DNA of 5,107 bases, from contig JAFOAB010000211.1 in the NCBI GenBank assembly GCA_017382555.1, positions 1 to 5,107 on the forward strand, read 5' to 3'. The position numbers and the translations under genes were made by a program. Numbering within the stretch: the stretch's first letter is position 1; each line of letters starts with the position of its first letter. Positions 1 to 5,107 of this stretch are shown piece after piece. The notes beneath the pieces are model-generated. The model searched no databases. It was not told where the DNA came from and saw nothing but the letters and a program-made list of their open reading frames with translations. Source of the DNA: Clostridia bacterium (GTDB taxonomy: Bacteria; Bacillota; Clostridia; Oscillospirales; CAG-272).

Positions 1-984
1 ATTATAATGCTTTTCGGCATCGTTGCCGTTATTGCCGCGGTAATTACCGGTAACGGCGGATTTACCGAGGCGCTTGCAAAGCTCTCCGAAATAGATGCGG
101 GCAACGGCGTTCAGGGTGCGTTCATTTCCTTCTTCGGTCCTCAGCCGCTTTCGCTTCTCTTTGTTGTTCTTCTTACCTCGCTCGGCACCTGGGGCCTTCC
201 CCAGATGGTCGGCAAGTTCTATTCCATTAAAAACGAAAAGGCGATACATACCGGCACCGTGGTCTCCACCGTGTTTGCGCTCATCGTTGCGGGCGGCTGC
301 TACTTCCTCGGCGGCTTTGGCAGACTGTACGGAGACGTAATTGAGTACGGCGCAAACGGTCAGCCCGTTTACGACAGCATCGTTCCCTCGATGCTCTCCA
401 CGCTTCCCGACGTGCTTATCGGCGTTGTTATCGTGCTTGTTCTTTCCGCCTCCATGTCCACGCTTTCCTCACTCGTTCTTACCTCCGCATCGACGTTTAC
501 GCTTGATTTTATTAACGAGGTAAAAAAGAAGAAGACAGAGGAAAAGCATACACTTCTGTGGATACGCGTTCTTATCGTGTTCTTCATCGTTATCTCTTCC
601 GTTATTGCGATCGTTCAGGCAAAGAGCGCCGTTACGTTCATTGCACAGCTTATGGGCGTTTCGTGGGGCGCACTTGCGGGTGCATTCCTCGCCCCCTTCC
701 TCTACGGCCTCTACCTCAAGCGCACCTCCAAGCCTGCGGTTTGGTTCTCGTTTATTGTCAGCACCGTTTTGATGCTTGCAAATATGTTCTTCCGCTCCTC
801 CTTCCCCGCAATACTTCAGTCCCCCATCAACTGCGGCGTTATCGCGATGCTTGTCGGGCTTATCGCCGTGCCCCTTATCAGCCTTGTAACAAAGTTTAAC
901 GATAAGGACAGGGTGGATGCAATGTTCTCCTGCTACGAGCAGACAATTACCGTACATGTCAAGAATTCTCTTGATGATAAATAA
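1..984 (+). CDS. Sodium:solute symporter (SSS/SLC5 family), C-terminal part, 5' truncated by window edge
   Basis: Cytoplasmic-membrane, sodium-coupled uptake transporter of the PutP/PanF/SGLT type; the substrate cannot be read from the sequence. The reading frame is open from base 1, so the ATG at 7 is internal and the true start lies upstream. About 327 residues are visible against a usual 480-600, so roughly the last two thirds is present. Numbering from the ATG at 7, about eight hydrophobic segments can be seen (near 1-16, 48-65, 84-104, 130-150, 184-205, 210-235, 243-262 and 272-294). The family signature SASMSTLSSL lies at 147-156; its Ser151-Thr152 pair matches the PutP Ser340/Thr341 sodium-site residues. 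A GTWGLPQ motif at about 60-66 is also typical. The C-terminus is a short charged tail (NSLDDK), the normal end for clostridial members. The gene ends 26 bases before iorA with no terminator, suggesting co-transcription and perhaps import of an aromatic acid or amino acid (inference). Family call firm, substrate open. Confidence 0.92.
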   Translation: MIMLFGIVAVIAAVITGNGGFTEALAKLSEIDAGNGVQGAFISFFGPQPLSLLFVVLLTSLGTWGLPQMVGKFYSIKNEKAIHTGTVVSTVFALIVAGGCYFLGGFGRLYGDVIEYGANGQPVYDSIVPSMLSTLPDVLIGVVIVLVLSASMSTLSSLVLTSASTFTLDFINEVKKKKTEEKHTLLWIRVLIVFFIVISSVIAIVQAKSAVTFIAQLMGVSWGALAGAFLAPFLYGLYLKRTSKPAVWFSFIVSTVLMLANMFFRSSFPAILQSPINCGVIAMLVGLIAVPLISLVTKFNDKDRVDAMFSCYEQTITVHVKNSLDDK

Positions 985-992
985 AAATTAAC

Positions 993-1007
993 AAGGTCAA
1001 GGTTAAG
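993..1007 (+). promoter_or_regulatory. Purine-rich ribosome binding region of iorA
   Basis: The stretch AAGGTCAAGGTTAAG precedes the iorA ATG. The second AAGG (999-1002) sits 8 bases before the start codon, a workable but weak Shine-Dalgarno site compared with those of the next three genes. It supports the ATG at 1011 rather than the in-frame ATG at 1023. Confidence 0.5.
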
Positions 1008-1010
1008 ATT

Positions 1011-2753
1011 ATGAAAGATTTGATGATAGGAAACAAGGCGGTTGCCCGCGGAATTTACGAGTCGGGCTGTACCGTTATCTCCTCTTACCCCGGAACCCCC
1101 AGCACAGAAATTACTGAATACGCGGCAGATTACACCGATATGCACTGCGAGTGGGCACCGAACGAGAAGGTAGCGCTTGAGGTGGCATTCGGCGCATCCC
1201 TTGCGGGAGCAAGAGCCGCTTGCGCTATGAAGCACGTTGGTATGAACGTTGCGGCAGACCCGCTCTTCACCCTTTCCTACACGGGTGTAAACGGCGGTCT
1301 TGTTATCTGCGTAGCGGATGACCCCGGTATGCACTCCTCCCAGAACGAGCAGGACAGCCGTCACTACGCCGTATCCGCAAAGGTTCCCATGCTCGAGCCT
1401 GCGGACAGCATGGAATGCAAGGAGTTTGCCAAGGCAGCCTTTGAGCTTTCCGAAAGGTTCGATACCCCCGTTATGCTTCGTCTCTGCACCCGCATCGCAC
1501 ACGCGCAGAGCCTTGTTGAGCTTGGCGAGCGCGAGGTAAAGGAGAACATAAAGTACGAAAAGAACGGTGCAAAGTTCATTATGATGCCCGGTAACGCAAA
1601 GAAGCGTCACCCCATCGTAGAGGCTCGCACCGCGGCTATCGCGCAGTATGCGGAGGATTGCCCCTTCAACCGCATTGAGGGCGAGGGCAAGATGGGTATC
1701 ATCACCTCCGGTACCTGCTATCAGTACGTAAAAGAGGTATTCGGAGACGACGTTAAGATCCTCAAGCTCGGCATTGTAAATCCCCTGCCCGAGAAGCTTA
1801 TAAAGGATTTTGCCGCTTCCGTTGAGAAGCTCTACGTAGTTGAGGAGCTTGATCCCGTTATCGAGACACATTGCCGCAACCTCGGCATTAAGCTTGACGG
1901 CGGCAAGGATATGTTCCCGCCCATCGGCGAATTCTCCCAGCAGTTCATCGCCTCTGCCTTCGGCAAGGCGGCAAACGAGTGTGTGGATGCAAGCGTAGGC
2001 GAAATTCCCATGCGTCCCCCCGTTATGTGCGCAGGCTGTCCTCACAGAGGAATCTTCTTCACCCTCTCCAAGTATAAGATCAACGTTCTCGGCGATATCG
2101 GCTGCTACACTCTCGGTGCGCAGGCACCTCTTGCGGCTATCGACTCCACCCTTTGTATGGGTGCGTCCATCTCGGGCTTGCACGGCTTCAACCTTGCGGG
2201 CGGTGAGGATATGGAAAAGAAGAGCGTTGCCGTTATCGGTGACTCCACCTTCCTTCACAGCGGTGTGACCGGTCTTATCAACATTGCGTATAACGCGACG
2301 AACAGCACCGTAATTATTCTTGACAACTCCATCACGGGTATGACAGGCCATCAGCAGAACCCCGCAACGGGTATGAACCTGCGCGGTGAGCCCGCATCCA
2401 AGATCGATCTTGAGGCGCTTTGCCGTGCCGTGGGTATCGAAAGGGTGCGTGTTGTTGACCCCTACAACCTCAAGGAGTGCGCGGATGCTATTAAGGAGGA
2501 GCTTGCGGTAAGCGAGCCTTCCGTTATCATCTCCCGCCGTCCCTGCGTGCTGCTTAAGACCGTAAAGGCTAAAAAGCCCCTTGTGATTGCGGAAACCGAT
2601 TGCCGCGGCTGTAAGGCGTGCATGAAGCTCGGTTGCCCCGCCATCAGCATGAAGAACGGTAAGGCAAAGGTGGATGCAACCCTTTGCGTAGGCTGCGGAG
2701 TATGTAAGCAGCTTTGCGCTTTCGATGCCATCAAGGATGGGGAGGAGAAGTAA
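1011..2753 (+). CDS. iorA: Indolepyruvate:ferredoxin oxidoreductase, alpha subunit (IorA)
   Basis: Catalytic subunit of the cytoplasmic, oxygen-sensitive enzyme that converts aryl-pyruvates (indolepyruvate, phenylpyruvate, hydroxyphenylpyruvate) plus CoA and oxidised ferredoxin to arylacetyl-CoA and CO2; the reaction is reversible. At 580 residues it is slightly short of the usual 580-650. Domains in order: pyrimidine-binding domain (about 1-170) with YPGTPSTEI at 26-34, NEKVA at 51-55 (Glu52 a likely cofactor-activating residue) and DDPGMHSSQNEQD at 103-115; transketolase-C-like domain (about 228-315) with EELDP at 278-282; diphosphate-binding domain (about 340-500) with CAGCPHRG at 340-347, GDS at 410-412 and DNSITGMTGHQ at 438-448, the 28-30 residue spacing of a thiamine diphosphate motif; and a C-terminal ferredoxin domain with Cys531, 534, 537, 542 and Cys559, 562, 565, 569. 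The second cluster motif is followed by Ala rather than the common Pro. It is separate from IorB, as in anaerobes and archaea, not the fused aerobic form. Preferred keto-acid cannot be read. Confidence 0.96.
   Translation: MKDLMIGNKAVARGIYESGCTVISSYPGTPSTEITEYAADYTDMHCEWAPNEKVALEVAFGASLAGARAACAMKHVGMNVAADPLFTLSYTGVNGGLVICVADDPGMHSSQNEQDSRHYAVSAKVPMLEPADSMECKEFAKAAFELSERFDTPVMLRLCTRIAHAQSLVELGEREVKENIKYEKNGAKFIMMPGNAKKRHPIVEARTAAIAQYAEDCPFNRIEGEGKMGIITSGTCYQYVKEVFGDDVKILKLGIVNPLPEKLIKDFAASVEKLYVVEELDPVIETHCRNLGIKLDGGKDMFPPIGEFSQQFIASAFGKAANECVDASVGEIPMRPPVMCAGCPHRGIFFTLSKYKINVLGDIGCYTLGAQAPLAAIDSTLCMGASISGLHGFNLAGGEDMEKKSVAVIGDSTFLHSGVTGLINIAYNATNSTVIILDNSITGMTGHQQNPATGMNLRGEPASKIDLEALCRAVGIERVRVVDPYNLKECADAIKEELAVSEPSVIISRRPCVLLKTVKAKKPLVIAETDCRGCKACMKLGCPAISMKNGKAKVDATLCVGCGVCKQLCAFDAIKDGEEK
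2741..2747 (+). promoter_or_regulatory. Shine-Dalgarno site of iorB inside the end of iorA
   Basis: GGAGGAG lies within the last codons of iorA, 7 bases before the ATG at 2755. It decides the iorB start: the in-frame ATG at 2725 would overlap iorA by 29 bases, lacks such a site, and would add a 10-residue leader (MPSRMGRRSK) that is only iorA sequence read in another frame. The layout favours translational coupling of the two subunits. Confidence 0.85.
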
Positions 2754-2754
2754 G

Positions 2755-3336
2755 ATGAATAACACAGTTAAAAGTGCTCTTATAGTAGGCGTTGGCGGAC
2801 AGGGTACCCTGCTTGCCAGCAAGGTGCTCGGCAGAGTTGTTCTCTCCGAGGGCTATGACGTTAAGGTAAGCGAGGTTCACGGTATGAGCCAGCGCGGCGG
2901 TAGCGTTGTTACGTACGTAAGATGGGGCGAAAAGGTTTATTCCCCCGTTGTTACGGACGGAGAGGCAGATTTCATCCTCTCCTTTGAAAAGCTTGAGGCG
3001 GCAAGATACGCCTCCTGCCTCAAAAAGGACGGCAAGATCATTACCAATAACCGCGAGACGGATCCTATGCCCGTTATCACCGGTGCATGCGAGTACCCCT
3101 CCGACGTGCTTGAAAAATTAAAGGCAAACGGCGCAGACGTATTTGCGTTCGACGCGCTCTCCCTTGCCGCAGAGGCAGGCACCGCAAGGGCAGTTAATAT
3201 CGTGCTGCTCGGCAAATTTGCAAAGGAGACCGATATCCCCGCAGATAAGTGGATAGAGGCGATCAAGGCGTGCGTAAAGCCGCAGTTTATAGACGTAAAC
3301 GTCAAGGCCTTCAACCTCGGCTACGGTATTGAATAA
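2755..3336 (+). CDS. iorB: Indolepyruvate:ferredoxin oxidoreductase, beta subunit (IorB)
   Basis: Partner of IorA, equivalent to the gamma domain of pyruvate:ferredoxin oxidoreductases (2-oxoacid oxidoreductase gamma family); it completes the active complex and is associated with CoA use. The chosen start gives 193 residues, the normal 190-200 for a free-standing IorB. The N-terminus has the glycine-rich family signature GVGGQGT at 12-18 followed by LLASKVLG, and the very typical VHGMSQRGGSV at 41-51. The single domain fills almost the whole protein and there are no Fe-S cysteine motifs, as expected. Only one base separates it from the iorA stop, so the two subunits are surely co-translated. 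One Leu codon is TTA (3118-3120), rare in this window. General gamma subunits of other 2-oxoacid oxidoreductases look similar, but the iorA neighbour settles the assignment. Confidence 0.94.
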   Translation: MNNTVKSALIVGVGGQGTLLASKVLGRVVLSEGYDVKVSEVHGMSQRGGSVVTYVRWGEKVYSPVVTDGEADFILSFEKLEAARYASCLKKDGKIITNNRETDPMPVITGACEYPSDVLEKLKANGADVFAFDALSLAAEAGTARAVNIVLLGKFAKETDIPADKWIEAIKACVKPQFIDVNVKAFNLGYGIE

Positions 3337-3345
3337 TTTTTGAAA

Positions 3346-3350
3346 GAGGA
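3346..3350 (+). promoter_or_regulatory. Shine-Dalgarno site of the paaK gene
   Basis: GAGGA lies 7 bases before the ATG at 3358. It selects this ATG over the in-frame TTG at 3340, which overlaps no ribosome binding site of its own and would add six residues (MKEEAT) that are simply the translated binding site. Confidence 0.8.
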
Positions 3351-3357
3351 AGCAACA

Positions 3358-4662
3358 ATGGAAGAGCGTTATTGGCAAAAGGAAATAGAGACCGCGCCCC
3401 GTGATCAGATCGAGGCGTGGCAAGGAGAGCGCCTTGCGGCGACCGTAAAAAGAGTGTACGAAAACGTGCCCTACTACCGCGATATGATGGACAAGGCAGG
3501 CGTAAAACCCGAGGACATCAAAAGCCGCGAGGACATCGTAAAGCTTCCCTTTACCTGCAAGCAGGATCTGCGCGATACTTATCCCTACGGACTTTTTGCG
3601 GTTCCGCTGAAGGACGTTGTAAGACTTCACGCATCAAGCGGCACTACCGGCAAGCAGATAGTTGTCGGCTACACAAAAAAGGATCTTGAGATATGGGAGG
3701 ATTGCGGAGCCCGTCAGCTTGTCGCTACGGGTGCCGATGAGAATTCCGTTGTTCACGTTTCCTACGGCTACGGTCTTTTCACGGGCGGCCTCGGTATGCA
3801 CGGCGCATCCCAGCGCATCGGCGCAACCACCGTGCCCGTTTCCTCCGGTAACACTCAGCGCCAGCTTACCATAATGCAGGACTTCGGCAGTACCGTGCTT
3901 TGCTGTACCCCCAGCTATGCAATGTACCTTGCGGAGACTGCGGAAAAGCAGGGAATACCCAAGGAGAGCTTCAAGCTGAAGGCAGGCATCTTCGGTGCCG
4001 AGCCCTGGACGGACGAAATGCGCCACGAGATCGAAAAGCGCCTCGGCCTTGAGGCCTTCGACATATACGGACTTACCGAGATAATCGGCCCCGGCGTTGC
4101 ATACGGCTGTCACGCACACGACGGTATGCACGTAAACGAGGACCACTTCATCATTGAGATAATCAACCCCGAAACGGGCGAGCCCGTCAAGGAGGGCGAG
4201 CAGGGTGAGATCGTATTCTCCTGCATCACCAAGGAGGCGTTCCCCATCCTTCGTTACCGCACTCGCGATATCGGCTCCGTTAAGTACGAGAAGTGCAGCT
4301 GCGGACGTACCTTTGCGCGTATGTCCAAGCCCTGCGGCCGTACCGACGATATGCTTATCATCCGCGGTGTAAACGTATTCCCCTCTCAGATCGAGACAGT
4401 TCTTATTAAGATGGGCTACCTTCCCAACTACCAGATCATCCTTGACACCAAGGATAATATGGACACTCTCGCCGTTAAGGTGGAGATGGGTGAGGAGCAG
4501 TTTGACGACGTTGTTAAGGAGATCAAGCGCCGTGAGGCAGAGCTTGCAAACGAGCTGAAGTCCCTTCTCGGCGTTGCCGCAAAGGTCATTCTTTGCGCGC
4601 CCAACAGCATCGAGCGCTCCGAGGGTAAGGCAAAGCGCGTGATCGATAACAGAAAAAAGTAA
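3358..4662 (+). CDS. paaK: Phenylacetate-CoA ligase family protein (arylacetate-CoA ligase, AMP-forming)
   Basis: Cytoplasmic adenylate-forming enzyme of the ANL superfamily: arylacetate + ATP + CoA gives arylacetyl-CoA + AMP + PPi. The 434 residues match the family's usual 430-440. The N-terminus shows the characteristic PaaK opening (ERYWQKEIET, then RVYENVPYYRDMMDKAGV). The phosphate-binding loop SSGTTGK is at 93-99; the GAEPW segment and then DIYGLTE at 235-241 form the adenine and acid-binding region; RYRTRD at 299-304 carries the conserved ribose-binding Asp304; CGRTDDMLIIRGVNVFPSQIE from 326 is the hinge and C-terminal domain; Lys424 in SEGKAKR is the likely adenylation lysine. Cys251, His258, Cys313 and Cys315 are arranged like the metal site of some PaaK-like proteins (inference). 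It follows iorB by 21 bases. With IorAB it either activates arylacetates for reductive carboxylation or releases arylacetate; the first fits the energetics better. Phenylacetate, indoleacetate or hydroxyphenylacetate are possible; no other paa genes are in view. Confidence 0.93.
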   Translation: MEERYWQKEIETAPRDQIEAWQGERLAATVKRVYENVPYYRDMMDKAGVKPEDIKSREDIVKLPFTCKQDLRDTYPYGLFAVPLKDVVRLHASSGTTGKQIVVGYTKKDLEIWEDCGARQLVATGADENSVVHVSYGYGLFTGGLGMHGASQRIGATTVPVSSGNTQRQLTIMQDFGSTVLCCTPSYAMYLAETAEKQGIPKESFKLKAGIFGAEPWTDEMRHEIEKRLGLEAFDIYGLTEIIGPGVAYGCHAHDGMHVNEDHFIIEIINPETGEPVKEGEQGEIVFSCITKEAFPILRYRTRDIGSVKYEKCSCGRTFARMSKPCGRTDDMLIIRGVNVFPSQIETVLIKMGYLPNYQIILDTKDNMDTLAVKVEMGEEQFDDVVKEIKRREAELANELKSLLGVAAKVILCAPNSIERSEGKAKRVIDNRKK

Positions 4663-4699
4663 GATAAAGGGAACCTTTTCGAAATAAATAACGACAAAT

Positions 4700-4705
4700 A
4701 GGAGG
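4700..4705 (+). promoter_or_regulatory. Shine-Dalgarno site of the ACT-domain gene
   Basis: A perfect AGGAGG lies 7 bases before the ATG at 4713. It is the strongest ribosome binding site in the window and fixes the start of the last gene. Confidence 0.85.
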
Positions 4706-4712
4706 ATACGTT

Positions 4713-5107
4713 ATGGCTATCAATCAAATTTCCGTTTTTGTAGAAAACAACCGCGGCAAGCTTTCCGCTATTACGGAGCTTATCGCAAACAGCGGTGTTG
4801 ATATCCGTGCGCTTTCCATCGGAGATTCTTCCGATTTCGGAGTTCTCCGTATGATAGTAAGCGACGCGCCCAAGGCAAAGGCCGCTCTTGAGGCGGGTCA
4901 CCACCTCGTTTCCATTACCAAGGTAATTGCTGTGGAAATGCCCGACGTGCCCGGCAGTATGGCGAAGGTAATTCGCGATGCGTCGGATGCGGGCGTTAAC
5001 ATCGAGTACGTATACGCATTTGTTGCCGTATCTCGCCGCCACGCATACCTTGTTGTACGCGCGGAGGATAATGCCGCAGCGGAAAAGATCCTGCTTGACA
5101 AGGGCTA
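4713..5107 (+). CDS. Tandem ACT-domain protein, 3' truncated by window edge
   Basis: Small cytoplasmic protein made of two ACT domains, the fold that binds amino acids for allosteric control. The frame is open from the ATG to the last base, giving 131 complete codons; the final partial codon (ta) could be Tyr or a stop. The usual length of this stand-alone family is about 140-145, so only the tail is probably missing. The first ACT (about 3-68) begins QISVFVENNRGKLSAI, with the loop Gly15 where ligands usually bind; the second (about 71-131) begins VIAVEMPDVPGSMAKVI, with the equivalent Gly81, followed by VNIEYVYAFV. No DNA-binding or catalytic domain is present. Such proteins commonly sit next to paaK and iorAB in anaerobes, where an aromatic amino acid or aryl acid is the natural guess as ligand; this is inference. 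The 50-base gap to paaK contains no strong terminator, so it is probably co-transcribed. Confidence 0.9.
   Translation, partial: MAINQISVFVENNRGKLSAITELIANSGVDIRALSIGDSSDFGVLRMIVSDAPKAKAALEAGHHLVSITKVIAVEMPDVPGSMAKVIRDASDAGVNIEYVYAFVAVSRRHAYLVVRAEDNAAAEKILLDKG

Noticed and set aside
985..1010. Promoter or operator between the symporter and iorA
   Set aside because: Only 26 A/T-rich bases are available, mostly taken by the ribosome binding region; no -35/-10 pair or palindrome can be recognised.
2725..2754. Upstream ATG at 2725 as the start of iorB
   Set aside because: It would overlap iorA and has no Shine-Dalgarno site. The ATG at 2755 has GGAGGAG at ideal spacing and gives the usual IorB N-terminus shortly before the glycine-rich motif.
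933..2822. Long antisense reading frame (629 codons) opposite iorA as a real gene
   Set aside because: It is in opposed codon register with iorA, whose domains and motifs are unmistakable. Its protein has no recognisable family, and lack of TTA/CTA/TCA in iorA fully explains it. The antisense frames at 469-957, 3118-3630, 3634-4146 and 4428-5042 are rejected on the same grounds.
3340..3357. TTG at 3340 as the start of paaK
   Set aside because: The added residues are the translated ribosome binding site of the ATG at 3358, which gives the normal family length.
4666..4678. AAAGG-GAA-CCTTT inverted repeat after paaK as a terminator
   Set aside because: The stem is only 5 base pairs, mostly A-T, with a 3-base loop and no T-run after it. 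It is too weak for an intrinsic terminator, so paaK and the ACT gene may still be co-transcribed.

Overview
The window holds five genes, all on the + strand and closely spaced: the C-terminal part of a sodium:solute symporter (cut off by the left edge), iorA, iorB, a paaK-type arylacetate-CoA ligase, and the start of a tandem ACT-domain protein (cut off by the right edge). The gaps are about 26, 1, 21 and 50 bases, and none contains a convincing terminator or promoter. The four downstream genes look like one operon, and the symporter is probably part of it. The window has no RNA gene, mobile element, CRISPR array or long non-coding stretch.

The organism is most likely a strictly anaerobic bacterium, probably a gut- or rumen-type Clostridia/Firmicutes member. 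Three things point this way: oxygen-sensitive two-subunit indolepyruvate:ferredoxin oxidoreductase genes, strong AGGAGG-like ribosome binding sites, and the style of the protein sequences. Base composition is roughly balanced, with strong preference for CTT/CTC, GTT, CCC and TCC codons. Genus cannot be told from this sequence.

Layout: 1-984 membrane symporter; 1011-2753 IorA, the thiamine diphosphate and Fe-S catalytic subunit; 2755-3336 IorB, the gamma-type subunit; 3358-4662 PaaK, an AMP-forming CoA ligase; 4713-5107 ACT-ACT protein.

Together the genes describe interconversion of aryl-pyruvates and aryl-acetates. IorAB oxidatively decarboxylates indolepyruvate, phenylpyruvate or hydroxyphenylpyruvate to the arylacetyl-CoA and reduces ferredoxin. 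PaaK joins free arylacetates to CoA at the cost of ATP. Because PaaK runs favourably toward CoA-ester formation, an attractive reading is the reverse route: arylacetate uptake, activation by PaaK, reductive carboxylation by IorAB, then transamination to an aromatic amino acid. The ACT protein would be a plausible amino-acid sensor and the symporter a plausible importer. Direction, substrate and the roles of the symporter and ACT protein are inference. Each enzyme family is well known, so the only new element may be the combination.
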